From Caldora sp965222765 (lineage in GTDB: Bacteria; Cyanobacteriota; Cyanobacteriia; Cyanobacteriales; Coleofasciculaceae), in the NCBI GenBank assembly GCA_965222765.1, contig CBDCVG010000093.1, positions 1-64,000 on the forward strand: a DNA stretch of 64,000 nucleotides. The letters are read 5' to 3'. Below the pieces are notes generated by a model. It was not told the DNA's origin, did not search any database, and saw only the letters and a list, made by a program, of their open reading frames with translations. Position 1 is the stretch's first letter, and every line of letters starts with the position of its first letter. A program made the position numbers and the translations under genes. Of this stretch, positions 1 to 8,140 are shown one piece after another.

Positions 1-956
1 TGCTCCTCGTAGATGATCACAGTACTGATGGTACAGCTGAAGTTGCTCAAAAGGTTGCTCAGGAAAGCAAACAACCCCAACAATTGCAAGTTATATCCGC
101 TCAACCATTACCCGCTGGTTGGACAGGAAAACTCTGGGCATTGGAGCAAGGGATTCGCCATGCACAAGAGCAAACACAACCACCAGACTACTTTCTACTC
201 ACTGATGCGGACATTGAGCATGATAGTACTAATCTGCGGGAGCTAATTACTAAAGGAGAAACACAGCAGCTAGATTTGGTTTCTTTAATGGTGTTATTGC
301 GGTGTCAGAGTTTTTGGGAACAGCTCCTGATTCCCGCCTTCGTCTTTTTCTTTCAAAAGCTCTATCCTTTCCCCTGGGTAAATGCTCCTACTAACTCCAC
401 TGCTGCCGCTGCTGGAGGTTGTATCTTGATTCGCCGTCAAGCTTTAAACCGTATTGGGGGACTCCAGGTAGTACGTCAAGCGTTAATTGATGATTGTGCC
501 TTAGCAAAGGCAGTTAAATCTACCATTGAATCAGAACTTTCTTCCCCTACTGCCATTTGGCTGGGATTAACTGAATCTACCCGCAGCTTGCGACCCTATC
601 CTTCTCTAGCTAGTATCTGGGATATGGTTGCCCGTACTGCCTTTTACCAGCTCAATTATTCCCCTTTATTATTAATGGGAACCGTATTAGGAATGACTCT
701 GATTTACCTGGTTCCTCCTCTAGCTGCCATCTTCGGTGCTTTAATCGGAAATTGGCAAATAGCGATCGTAGGTTTTGTTAGTTGGTTACTGATGGCTGGA
801 GCTTACTTACCAACCCTACGATTATATAAATGCTCCCCTGTTTTAGCTTTTTGCCTACCCGCGATCGCTTTTCTCTATAATTTAATGACTTTAGACTCAG
901 CACTACGCCACTGGCAAGGGCGAGGTGGTGGCTGGAAAGGTCGAGTTTATGATTAA
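1..956 (+). CDS. hpnB: HpnB-like family 2 glycosyltransferase, 5' end missing
   Basis: Membrane-anchored GT-A glycosyltransferase resembling the hopanoid-associated HpnB family. The reading frame is already open at base 3, so the start lies outside the window. The visible N-terminus reads VDDHSTDGT, the nucleotide-sugar loop of GT2 enzymes, and LTDADIEH near nt 200 is the DxD metal site. PAGWTGKLWAL is typical of this subgroup. The last ~90 residues hold two or three hydrophobic segments, and the protein ends in the basic, glycine-rich tail GRGGGWKGRVYD. HpnB acts near the hopanoid pathway in hopanoid producers; the substrate here is unknown. No other hopanoid gene is in the window, so the symbol rests on family resemblance only. 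Confidence 0.75.
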   Translation, partial: LLVDDHSTDGTAEVAQKVAQESKQPQQLQVISAQPLPAGWTGKLWALEQGIRHAQEQTQPPDYFLLTDADIEHDSTNLRELITKGETQQLDLVSLMVLLRCQSFWEQLLIPAFVFFFQKLYPFPWVNAPTNSTAAAAGGCILIRRQALNRIGGLQVVRQALIDDCALAKAVKSTIESELSSPTAIWLGLTESTRSLRPYPSLASIWDMVARTAFYQLNYSPLLLMGTVLGMTLIYLVPPLAAIFGALIGNWQIAIVGFVSWLLMAGAYLPTLRLYKCSPVLAFCLPAIAFLYNLMTLDSALRHWQGRGGGWKGRVYD

Positions 957-1003
957 AACCTAACACCTAAAACCTAACACCTAACACCTAACACCTAACA
1001 CCT
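957..1003. repeat. STRR heptamer array (CCTAACA-type)
   Basis: About six copies of a CCTAACA/CCTAAAA heptamer fill the gap between the glycosyltransferase stop and the ATG at 1004. Short tandem heptamer arrays of this kind are characteristic of filamentous cyanobacteria. A related short run occurs at 5958-5980 and, inverted, near 23180-23200. Confidence 0.85.
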
Positions 1004-1591
1004 ATGCAATTACAAACACAAAAACGCTACTACACGCCTGAAGAATACTTAGAACTAGAGGATAAAGCTAAGTATAAGAATGAATATCGCGATGGGGAAA
1101 TTGTACCAATGACGGGTGGCACTACTAACCATAATAAGATTGCTTTGAATTTTGCCGCCAACTTGAAGTTTGGTTTAAGAGGGAAGAGTTACGATATCTA
1201 TATTGGTGATGTACGGTTATGGATACCTCGTTATCGTCAATACACTTATCCCGATGTGATGGTAATTGAAGGAGAACCGATTTATACAGGAACGGGGACA
1301 ACTACGGTAACCAATCCCTTATTGATTGTTGAAGTATTATCAAAATCAACTAAAAATTACGATTTAGGAGATAAATTTATTTACTATCGGTCAATTCCGG
1401 AGTTTAAAGAATATATATTGATTGACCAAACGAAATATCATGTTATGCAGTATGCCAAAAATCCTAATGGTCAATGGTTATTAACTGAGCAGGAATTGAC
1501 AGAGGGAGTTCTGGAGTTAAGTTCTATCAAGTTTCAAATTCATTTGAAAGATATTTACGAGAAAGTCAATTTTGCTGATAGAGAGGAGTAG
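1004..1591 (+). CDS. Uma2 family putative restriction endonuclease
   Basis: 195 residues, the normal size for the cyanobacterial Uma2 (DUF820) family, which is massively expanded in these genomes and has a PD-(D/E)XK nuclease fold. Visible landmarks: the N-terminal YYTPEEYLELE motif, the YPDVMVI aspartate strand, and LLIVEVLSKST, which supplies the catalytic-type glutamate and following polar residues. The start ATG directly abuts the heptamer array. No methyltransferase lies beside it, so it is not an obvious restriction-modification gene; its biological role is unknown for the family. Confidence 0.85.
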   Translation: MQLQTQKRYYTPEEYLELEDKAKYKNEYRDGEIVPMTGGTTNHNKIALNFAANLKFGLRGKSYDIYIGDVRLWIPRYRQYTYPDVMVIEGEPIYTGTGTTTVTNPLLIVEVLSKSTKNYDLGDKFIYYRSIPEFKEYILIDQTKYHVMQYAKNPNGQWLLTEQELTEGVLELSSIKFQIHLKDIYEKVNFADREE

Positions 1592-1767
1592 AGGTGTTCT
1601 ACAGGATATCTGACTCCTGTTCTGTCTCAATCACTTTGGGAGAAAATTCAGCAACAGAAGTGAGACCCAACACAGTCTACTCCAGTGTTGGGTTACGAAG
1701 AAAGCTCCATCCAACCGAGCTAAGGCTTGTTGAAGTTTCCCTAGCCGAGGGATGAGCTAAGTTAGTA

Positions 1768-1863
1768 TTAGATCAATTTGACAGCCTTCAGACCAAAAAA
1801 CAGCCCCAGAGCAACCCCTGTGGCAGTACCTAGGATTAAAAAGTAAGCAACTACTCCAGACAT
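1768..1863 (-). CDS. petL: Cytochrome b6-f complex subunit PetL (31 aa)
   Basis: A 31-codon gene on the minus strand. It encodes one hydrophobic helix starting MSGVVAYFLILG and ending GLFFGLKAVKLI, closely matching PetL, the single-helix subunit at the periphery of the thylakoid cytochrome b6f complex that helps stabilise the dimer. A GGAG ribosome site lies 8-9 bases upstream of the ATG. The gene diverges from aroB, with about 90 bp between the two starts. The rest of the 1592-1955 gap holds no other gene I can see. The alternative is another one-helix photosynthetic subunit such as PetN or PetM, but the Gly-Leu-x-x-Gly-Leu-(R/K)-x-x-Lys-Leu-Ile ending favours PetL. Confidence 0.75.
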   Translation of the reverse strand: MSGVVAYFLILGTATGVALGLFFGLKAVKLI

Positions 1864-1955
1864 TTATCTTTCTCCACAAAAACTTATACAACTACATTGA
1901 ATCATTTCGTGGGCTAGAATACAGCCCAAAGTATGTTTTTAAAAAGGACTGGGCA

Positions 1956-3110
1956 ATGAATTCTGTTATTCGTGTTAGTATACCGCAAAAATCTTATGAT
2001 ATCGCGATCGCCAAGCGGCTTCCTGAAACCAGCATCGCCAAGGATACAACGGCAGAGGAGAACCCAGCAGGGGGTTTAGATGATTTGGGAGTTTGGATGA
2101 GCCGCATCAAGCTGGGTAAGAAAGTTTTAGTAGTATCTAACCCTCCAATTTTTCGACGATACGGAGAAAGAGCGATCGCGGCTCTTAAGTTAGTAGGATA
2201 TGAGGTATCTAGCTGCACCCTGCCAGTGGGTGAGCGCTACAAAACTCTCAAATCGATCCAAAAAATCTATGATGTTGCCTTGGAACAACGCTTAGAACGT
2301 TCCTCGACAATGGTAGCTTTAGGAGGTGGAGTCATAGGTGATATGACGGGCTTTGCTGCAGCTACTTGGTTAAGAGGAATTAACTTTGTACAAGTACCCA
2401 CCTCTCTATTAGCAATGGTAGATGCTTCAATTGGCGGCAAAACTGGTGTCAACCATCCCCAAGGCAAAAACTTGATTGGTGCTTTTCATCAACCCCGATT
2501 TGTCTTAATTGATCCTTTAGTGCTCAAGACATTGCCGCCACGAGAATTGCGTGCGGGGATGGCAGAGGTGATTAAGTATGGCATTATCTGGGATGCTGAA
2601 CTATTTGCTAAGCTTGAGGCATCTAAGCGCCTTGATCAATGGCGCTACCTAGATAAAGATTTATTATTGACTATCCTCACTCGCTCCTGCCAAGCCAAAG
2701 CTGATGTCGTTAGTCAGGATGAGAAAGAAGCCGGATTAAGGGCTATTCTTAACTATGGCCACACTATTGGTCATGCAGTAGAAAGTTTGACTGGCTACAA
2801 GTCAGTTAATCACGGAGAAGCTGTAGCAATTGGGATGGTGGCAGCAGGTCAAATTGCGGTTAAACTTCAGCTATGGCAACAAGATGAGGCTCAACGTCAA
2901 GATGCCTTGATTAAAAAAGCAGGATTACCAACTCAGCTGCCAGCCGAACTGGATATTGAAGCGATTATTGATACCTTGCAAACGGATAAGAAAGTGAAAG
3001 ATGGGAAAGTACGATTTGTCTTACCCTCTAAGATTGGTCAAGTAAGTGTAACAGATCAAGTACCAAGAGATGTAATTGCACAAGTACTAAGGCAGATACA
3101 GACATCTTGA
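1956..3110 (+). CDS. aroB: 3-dehydroquinate synthase
   Basis: Second enzyme of the shikimate pathway: converts DAHP to 3-dehydroquinate using NAD+ and a divalent metal (usually Zn2+ or Co2+) in the cytoplasm. 384 residues, slightly longer than usual because of an insert at residues ~23-50. The NAD-binding/phosphate segment GGGVIGDMTGF is at ~123-133, followed by PTSLLAMVDASIGGKTGVN and the metal ligands in the E-V-I-K-Y segment and in ILNYGHTIGHA and NHGEAVAIGM (glutamate and two histidine positions). ATG 1956 fits the conserved N-terminus. It stands alone and is followed immediately by a heptamer array. Confidence 0.95.
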   Translation: MNSVIRVSIPQKSYDIAIAKRLPETSIAKDTTAEENPAGGLDDLGVWMSRIKLGKKVLVVSNPPIFRRYGERAIAALKLVGYEVSSCTLPVGERYKTLKSIQKIYDVALEQRLERSSTMVALGGGVIGDMTGFAAATWLRGINFVQVPTSLLAMVDASIGGKTGVNHPQGKNLIGAFHQPRFVLIDPLVLKTLPPRELRAGMAEVIKYGIIWDAELFAKLEASKRLDQWRYLDKDLLLTILTRSCQAKADVVSQDEKEAGLRAILNYGHTIGHAVESLTGYKSVNHGEAVAIGMVAAGQIAVKLQLWQQDEAQRQDALIKKAGLPTQLPAELDIEAIIDTLQTDKKVKDGKVRFVLPSKIGQVSVTDQVPRDVIAQVLRQIQTS

Positions 3111-3115
3111 GATAA

Positions 3116-3169
3116 GGCAGGAGGCAGGAGGCAGGAGGCAGGAGGCAGGAGGCAGGAGGCAGGAGGCAG
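3116..3169. repeat. STRR heptamer array (GAGGCAG)7
   Basis: Seven exact copies plus a partial copy of GAGGCAG just after the aroB stop. A degenerate inverted counterpart (CCTCCTGCCTCCTGCC-type) lies at 3307-3337 inside the next repeat, so the two purine/pyrimidine tracts could pair in a transcript. Confidence 0.9.
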
Positions 3170-3234
3170 TCGAAATGAAAAAATTTTTTCACCACCAGGT
3201 GATGAAAGTAGGAGATTTTCTGCTCCCTACTCCC

Positions 3235-3345
3235 TTGTTTCTATAAAGCGCCTGGCGGGCGGCACGCCACCCCCGATGGATGGAAGAAATAAGCCAAATC
3301 CTCTTCCCTCCTGCCTCCTGCCCCCTGCCTCCTGCCTTGTTTCTT
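3235..3345 (-). repeat. Dispersed intergenic repeat, copy A
   Basis: On the minus strand this reads: GAAACAAGGCAGGAGGCAG..., then GAGGATTT, then TTCCATCCAT, then a GC-rich core ending CCAGGCGCTTTATAGA. The same block order occurs at 26370-26462 and 42501-42585. It sits between two convergent genes here. No coding potential. Confidence 0.7.
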
Positions 3346-3351
3346 CAGAGA

Positions 3352-4884
3352 TTACACCCACGAGCGGAACCACATCCGCAGTTGATAAGCTTCAGGAGAC
3401 AAAGGTAAACCCAAGTAGATTGGTAACCAAAACACAAAAGCTAACAGAACTACCAAAATTACCGTAGCACCAGCACTTTTATGCTGAGATAGTTGACTAG
3501 ATAACCAACAATCCACTAACCAAGCTAGAGCCAAACCAGAAAATACTGATGCTCCCATGTAATGGTAGAGAAAAGTGCAGCGAGTTACTCTCACCCAAGG
3601 CAATAAGTTTGCTAACCAGTTAAGAAATAAGTACAGAGCAATCCCTGTGTAGGGAGTGAGGGGAATTTTCCAGCCGACTCCTTCTAAAAAGCGTTGAACT
3701 AATAGCAATAGGAGTACAATTATTGCCGCTGTCGATAGCCACCACAAGCAAGGGTTACCCATCGCATGGACATCATAAACCACTTGTCCCACGCCCCGAG
3801 GTAAGGGGGGGTGCAATGGTACCGGCTCGCTAGTATTAAGTGCAGTGTCATAGAAATAGGCAACAGGACGCCACATCCAGGGGAAGGTGTACCATTTAGA
3901 ACAATAAGGATGTACCTCAGAGCTACTACCAATCTTTTCATGGAAGGACAAAATCTTGACTTGCGCTTCCCAAAATCCGGGGCTGGGATTCATTATGAGG
4001 TGAGGAATCCAGAGTAGTCTGTAGGTGAGAAATGGAATAATACCGAAACTGAGGACAATATGCCAGAGGTTCAGTTGGGTTAAGTTTGCGAGAGGATTGT
4101 TGCGTAGGGATGACAAGGAAGGCAATCGTTGTTGCTCTTCAGGGGTTGGTACTAACAGACTTTGACTCAGCTGCCGACGAGCAGAGACATAATTACTTCC
4201 AGATTGAGAGGCTACCCTTTTTCTGAGCGATCGCAAAACCCAAGCAGTTCCCCATACTAAATATAAACCCAGCAGAAACCACAAGCCATTCCACTTAATC
4301 GTTGCTGAAGCGCCAAAGAAAATTCCCGATAGTATCAACATCATCCAACGCTTTCCTGCTTGTTGATTCAGTGCTAGCAGGAAAAACAACTGACCTAGTA
4401 GTCCTAAAATAACTAGGTAGACGTTGTTTAGGGCATAGCGGGATTCTACTAAAAATAGACCATCTGCCGCAGCAAACAGGGCGGCAATCAAAGCATAACT
4501 GCGACGGTGATTGAGTTGATAGGCAACTGCTGCAACTACTAGAGGAATAAATGAACCAGTCAAAGCATTCAGCCAACGGTAACTCCAGGTAGAGCGCAGG
4601 GAGCCAGTTAAACCGTTGACTGTATCCTGTCCAAAAGGTAAGTGAGAGCCAATCCACATCCCAATGGCGATGATATACTGGCTCAGAGGGGGATGGGCAT
4701 TAAAAAATTGTTTACCAGTCAAGTAATTGTTAGAAAATTTAGCATAATAAACTTCGTCGAAGACCAAGTCATTAAATCTACCCAGTCCCCAAAATCGCAG
4801 AATAATTGAGCAGCAAAAGATAGTAGCTATGCCGATGCTAAACCACGGTATGGACGACTTAGATAGTTTTTTAGGTAAACTCAT
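3352..4884 (-). CDS. PMT-type (GT39) phospholipid-carrier-dependent mannosyltransferase
   Basis: 510-residue polytopic membrane protein of the dolichyl-phosphate-mannose-protein mannosyltransferase superfamily. The first external loop carries the conserved acidic pair in LVFDEVYYAKF (~40-50) and NAHPPLSQY after it, the lipid-phosphate-sugar site of GT-C enzymes. About ten hydrophobic helices follow, with a hydrophilic loop at ~220-270. The family transfers a sugar from polyprenyl phosphate to protein or envelope glycans. Together with the glycosyltransferases at 5071 and 5990 it suggests a surface-glycan neighbourhood, but the genes do not form one operon. Confidence 0.88.
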   Translation of the reverse strand: MSLPKKLSKSSIPWFSIGIATIFCCSIILRFWGLGRFNDLVFDEVYYAKFSNNYLTGKQFFNAHPPLSQYIIAIGMWIGSHLPFGQDTVNGLTGSLRSTWSYRWLNALTGSFIPLVVAAVAYQLNHRRSYALIAALFAAADGLFLVESRYALNNVYLVILGLLGQLFFLLALNQQAGKRWMMLILSGIFFGASATIKWNGLWFLLGLYLVWGTAWVLRSLRKRVASQSGSNYVSARRQLSQSLLVPTPEEQQRLPSLSSLRNNPLANLTQLNLWHIVLSFGIIPFLTYRLLWIPHLIMNPSPGFWEAQVKILSFHEKIGSSSEVHPYCSKWYTFPWMWRPVAYFYDTALNTSEPVPLHPPLPRGVGQVVYDVHAMGNPCLWWLSTAAIIVLLLLLVQRFLEGVGWKIPLTPYTGIALYLFLNWLANLLPWVRVTRCTFLYHYMGASVFSGLALAWLVDCWLSSQLSQHKSAGATVILVVLLAFVFWLPIYLGLPLSPEAYQLRMWFRSWV

Positions 4885-4894
4885 TTCAACAATT

Positions 4895-4989
4895 GATAAT
4901 GAACAATAGATAATGGATAATTACCTTTCCTTGAAAAAAGAGGATTGAACTTAAGGGAAATATTTTCTTGTTATTTTCTTCATAAATGA
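4895..4989 (+). repeat. Dispersed ~95-bp repeat, copy 1
   Basis: From GATAATGAACAATAGATAAT to TTTTCTTCATAAATGA. A near match in inverted orientation lies at 34102-34196. It includes GAGGATTGAACTTAAGGGAAA and ends in an A/T-rich TTATTTTCTTCAT tract. It lies just upstream of the PMT gene start and may contribute to its leader. Confidence 0.75.
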
Positions 4990-5011
4990 AGATGTCAAAG
5001 ACAAAATTAAC

Positions 5012-5046
5012 CAATTATCAATTATCAATTATCAATTATCAATTAG
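5012..5046. repeat. STRR array (ATTATCA)n
   Basis: Four to five copies of the heptamer AATTATC. The same motif recurs at 52013-52083, and ATTATCC variants occur near 34170. Confidence 0.85.
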
Positions 5047-5070
5047 GCATGGCTTAATTGAACTTTTTAG

Positions 5071-5913
5071 TTACGAGTTTGATGGTAAGTTGAGATGACG
5101 GTAATATTGCCAAATATCCCAGTAAGGGCAGCCCGGTTCAATACGAATACCAGCCCAATGTAGGTACTTCAGCTGCTGGTTCAAGTTAGGGTCGATTAAA
5201 ACATTTTCTTGTCGCTGAAAATGAGGACTACCAGCCCAATTACCTGCTCCTTGTTCTGGTGTACGAACTAGATTTATTCTACGCTCAATGCGCTTCAAAA
5301 TCATGTAGTTGAAAATCGGTTGATCTGAAGTTTTTTCAGAAAAGTCAAAATACTCAGGATGCTTAGCGCATTCAGCCAAAGTTTCATATAAGTCTTGTTC
5401 GGAAATTAAATGCTTTTTAGAAGCCCAAAATCCGCCATTGAAGATATCTTGGAGTTCACTTTCCTGAAATATAGCCTTTTTTTTCACTTTGGGCGTGAAG
5501 ACATATCTAATTCCTTGTTTATGTTGATAATCGCAACAAAGGAAATCAGCATCAGCCAAATACTTGAGATTGTCTATGATTTTTTCAAAGACGACAATAT
5601 CTGTATCGATATAGAGAAATTCGTCAAACTCCCCAAACCAACAAGCTTGCTTGCGATACTGATTAGGACGAGCAAAAAAACGCTTACCAAAGATGCTGGA
5701 GACTTTTTGAGAGAGACGTTCGACAAGTTCCAAATCTGGATAAAGCTTGACAGCGTAGGACTCTGATAACAGTTTAGCGATCGCCTGATATTGATGATCA
5801 TAGGGAATCAGGGTAATCGGCGTATCTTGATCGTATAAGCGAATACTATTGAGAAGTGCGATCGCTTGTTCCGTTACTCGATCATTGGCAATAATATAGA
5901 TACCACGGCTCAT
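5071..5913 (-). CDS. GT8-like glycosyltransferase fold protein (Npun_R2821-like)
   Basis: 280 residues, with no signal peptide or membrane helix. The fold clues are an N-terminal GIYIIANDRVTEQA strand-loop, a central YIDTDIVVFE segment carrying a D-x-D metal/nucleotide-sugar motif (~95), FNGGFWASKK (~155), and a C-terminal LHWAG. This pattern matches a group of cyanobacterial glycosyltransferase-like proteins usually named after Nostoc Npun_R2821/R2823. Substrate unknown. Starts at ATG 5913 and is divergent from the second glycosyltransferase at 5990 (76 bp apart). Confidence 0.7.
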   Translation of the reverse strand: MSRGIYIIANDRVTEQAIALLNSIRLYDQDTPITLIPYDHQYQAIAKLLSESYAVKLYPDLELVERLSQKVSSIFGKRFFARPNQYRKQACWFGEFDEFLYIDTDIVVFEKIIDNLKYLADADFLCCDYQHKQGIRYVFTPKVKKKAIFQESELQDIFNGGFWASKKHLISEQDLYETLAECAKHPEYFDFSEKTSDQPIFNYMILKRIERRINLVRTPEQGAGNWAGSPHFQRQENVLIDPNLNQQLKYLHWAGIRIEPGCPYWDIWQYYRHLNLPSNS

Positions 5914-5989
5914 AGGAATATTCTTACTTTTTTTAACTGAATTTGGTATAACACCATTACCTAAAACCTAACACCATTACTCAACTAGC

Positions 5990-6931
5990 ATGTCCCGCTT
6001 TAAGTCAATAGCAGTATGGATTCTCGTAGCTAGAACTGATGTTCCTTATATGTTACAAACCATACCACATTTGATTAGAGCTTGTAATTACCCTTTCATC
6101 GAAATAGTTCTGGCAATGGATACCGTAGCACTGACTGGGGATAAGCTCAACAGATATGGTACAGGTAATCAAGAACAATTAGACTTAGCTTGCCAAACTC
6201 TGCTCAACCAAGGTGTGGTAGATAAAATCGTGCCAATTGATTATCAGCCAGCAGAAATCAATAGAATTTATCAGAAATATTTTGGCAGTGAACAAGCGCA
6301 GCAGATGCTTAACCATACCCATAATTGGAAGGGTTCTACCGTTTATGGGTCTTTGTATTGTATTGAAAAGTCAGTAACGGATTACTACCTCCATTTTGAT
6401 GCTGATATGCTCTTGTATCAAGCACAAGATTACGATTGGATTACCGATGCGATAGAGTTGATGAACTCAATACCAACCATAGCAACTATACGCCCCCGTT
6501 GCGGTCCTCCTCACCCAGAAGGTAAAGCTTTTCATCCTAACCCCTTCCTCAAGGATACAAGAGGATTTGATGCCCATAAATTTTTTAGTATGAGAGCATA
6601 TCTCATCCACCGACAACAGTTTTCCCAGCTTTCTCCTCTTCCTTTAATCTGGCACAACAGCGAACTAACTAACAGAAAGCTCGAATCGATGGAATTGATG
6701 GTTACCAAAAAACTGAGGGATACAGATTTTGTCAGAGCGGATCTATCTTCAAATGAAGCTTGGACGATACATCCCCCTAATCATGGAGCTGAATTTATCC
6801 AAGCTCTGCCTCATCTGATTGAGCTAATTGAGCAAGGTAAGTATCCACCACAACAAGCTGGCCACTACGATCTTAAACTAGATCTGTGGGAAAACCTGTT
6901 GAGCAGATATACCACAAACATAAAAACCTAG
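5990..6931 (+). CDS. Glycosyltransferase-like protein (GT-A fold)
   Basis: 313 residues, soluble. It begins with the strand IAVWILVARTDVPYM and carries LHFDADMLLY at ~130-140, a D-x-D motif of GT-A enzymes, after a GSLYCIEKSVTDYY segment. The N-terminal part resembles family 2 transferases (activated-sugar binding; the PFIEIVLAMDT strand at ~35). The acceptor cannot be deduced. It pairs divergently with the transferase at 5071, so a shared role in extracellular polysaccharide or protein glycosylation is a reasonable guess. Confidence 0.6.
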   Translation: MSRFKSIAVWILVARTDVPYMLQTIPHLIRACNYPFIEIVLAMDTVALTGDKLNRYGTGNQEQLDLACQTLLNQGVVDKIVPIDYQPAEINRIYQKYFGSEQAQQMLNHTHNWKGSTVYGSLYCIEKSVTDYYLHFDADMLLYQAQDYDWITDAIELMNSIPTIATIRPRCGPPHPEGKAFHPNPFLKDTRGFDAHKFFSMRAYLIHRQQFSQLSPLPLIWHNSELTNRKLESMELMVTKKLRDTDFVRADLSSNEAWTIHPPNHGAEFIQALPHLIELIEQGKYPPQQAGHYDLKLDLWENLLSRYTTNIKT

Positions 6932-6969
6932 TGCAGTGCGGCACAAGTAACTGACCAGTTTGAGAGTGA

Positions 6970-7029
6970 TAGAATCCTTACTCTATAAGCATTCTTAATT
7001 CTTAATTCTTAATTCTTAATTCTTAATTC
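6970..7029. repeat. Shared 26-mer plus TTCTTAA array
   Basis: A stretch reading TAGAATCCTTACTCTATAAG then CATTCTTAA runs into four to five copies of TTCTTAA. Nearly the same 26 bases occur at 12779-12804. Confidence 0.7.
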
Positions 7030-7086
7030 CGCGCAGCGGCACTACCACCTATTCAAACCCGATAATTACGACTTATTCAGCAAACC

Positions 7087-7722
7087 CTATTTAGTTCCAT
7101 ATAAGCGATCGCCAGCATCACCTAATCCAGGTACAATATAACCATCTAGATCTAACTTGTCGTCAATTGCAGCTGTATAAATCGGCACATCTGGATGATG
7201 TTCTTGGAAATTCTTAATTCCCTCCGGTGCCGCCAATAGGCATAAAAACTTCATAGATATAGGGTTAGTTTCTTTAATTCGATCGACTGCTGCTATGGCT
7301 GAGTTTCCAGTTGCCAACATTGGATCAACTATCAAAATATCTCTTTGATTGAGATCCTGAGGGAGTTTACAATAGTACTCAATAGCTACATGGGTAGTAG
7401 GGTCACGATACAAGCCGATATGACCTACACGAGCAGAAGGCATAAGTTCTAAAATTCCGTCCAAAAGTCCTTGTCCTGCTCGTAGGATAGAGACAATCAC
7501 CATCTTCTTATCAGAGGCAAGCATCGGAGCAACCATCGGAGCTAGTGGGGTCTGGATATCTTGGTACTTGAGAGGTAAATCCCGTGTAACCTCGTATGCC
7601 AACAGCATTCCAACTTCTCTCAAGAGTTGACGAAATTTGGCTGTACTGGTGTCAGCCCGACGTATCAATGTCAATTTATGTTGTACTAAGGAGTGGTTAA
7701 TTACGTTGACTTGAGGGATCAT
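7087..7722 (-). CDS. upp: Uracil phosphoribosyltransferase
   Basis: Pyrimidine salvage enzyme, uracil + PRPP to UMP. 211 residues, the standard length. It shows the N-terminal HSLVQHKLTLIRR motif, VSILRAGQGLLDG, the PRPP-binding loop DPMLATGNSA (~130-140) and the uracil-binding C-terminus ending GLGDAGDRLYGTK. Monocistronic. Confidence 0.96.
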   Translation of the reverse strand: MIPQVNVINHSLVQHKLTLIRRADTSTAKFRQLLREVGMLLAYEVTRDLPLKYQDIQTPLAPMVAPMLASDKKMVIVSILRAGQGLLDGILELMPSARVGHIGLYRDPTTHVAIEYYCKLPQDLNQRDILIVDPMLATGNSAIAAVDRIKETNPISMKFLCLLAAPEGIKNFQEHHPDVPIYTAAIDDKLDLDGYIVPGLGDAGDRLYGTK

Positions 7723-7777
7723 TGGTTAGTTATTAGTGGATGGAAGAAACAGCTGCCGATGGAGACTTGACATGTTC

Positions 7778-7828
7778 AGATCCCCGACTTCTTTCAGATC
7801 CCCGACTTTTTGAAGAAGTCGGGGATCT
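7778..7828. repeat. Palindromic intergenic repeat (AGATCCCCGACTTCTT)
   Basis: AGATCCCCGACTTCTT at 7778-7793 pairs perfectly over 16 bp with AAGAAGTCGGGGATCT at 7813-7828; a third partial copy lies between them (7796-7810). This hairpin family is widespread in cyanobacterial intergenic DNA. It lies between divergent genes, so it is unlikely to be a terminator for either. The surrounding 7723-8140 gap also holds the repeat at 7979, a CTGGGTT/AACCCAG palindrome near 8015-8030 and the Zur-like box. Confidence 0.85.
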
Positions 7829-7978
7829 AGCAGTGCCTCATGGATGTGATTAGAATTTAGAGTGTAATAGCAGCAAACAGTAGCATACTCCAATGAGAAG
7901 ATAGCTCTATCCTAAGGTCTGTTATGAATAATAATGAATAATGAGCGTTAGAGGGACTTCCGCCCCAAAAAGAAGGAG

Positions 7979-8011
7979 AGAAACAAGTCAGCTTCCCTTA
8001 GAGCCTTCTGC
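7979..8011 (-). repeat. 33-bp dispersed repeat, copy 1
   Basis: On the minus strand this reads GCAGAAGGCTCTAAGGGAAG, then CTGACTTGTTTCT. It matches 26294-26326 (plus strand) at 32 of 33 positions. Confidence 0.8.
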
Positions 8012-8044
8012 GTCCTGGGTTCAACCCAGCCTTTTCTACTAAGA

Positions 8045-8059
8045 TGAGAATGATTATTA
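8045..8059. promoter_or_regulatory. Zur-type box upstream of oxidoreductase/FeoB-like pair
   Basis: TGAGAATGATTATTA matches the cyanobacterial Zur palindrome TGATAATNATTATCA at 12 of 14 informative positions. It lies 82 bp upstream of the ATG at 8141. A Fur site would look similar, so the metal cannot be decided from this box alone. Confidence 0.55.
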
Positions 8060-8140
8060 TTTTTATATTGGTTTAATAATTTAGGTCTGACCGTACAGAA
8101 ACAGGTAAAGAGTTAAAACCACGAGATTGGAGTTATTGCT

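Noticed and set aside
3116..3169. CRISPR array
   Set aside because: The repeats are 7 bp with no spacers; these are STRR heptamers. The same holds for the arrays at 957, 5012, 52013 and 59557.
7778..7828. Rho-independent terminator of upp
   Set aside because: It lies upstream of the upp start, between divergent genes, and has no following T tract on the correct side.
8013..8032. tRNA T-arm (GGGTTCAACCC)
   Set aside because: Only a short palindrome; no acceptor stem, anticodon arm or CCA region fits around it. I found no tRNA or rRNA in the window.
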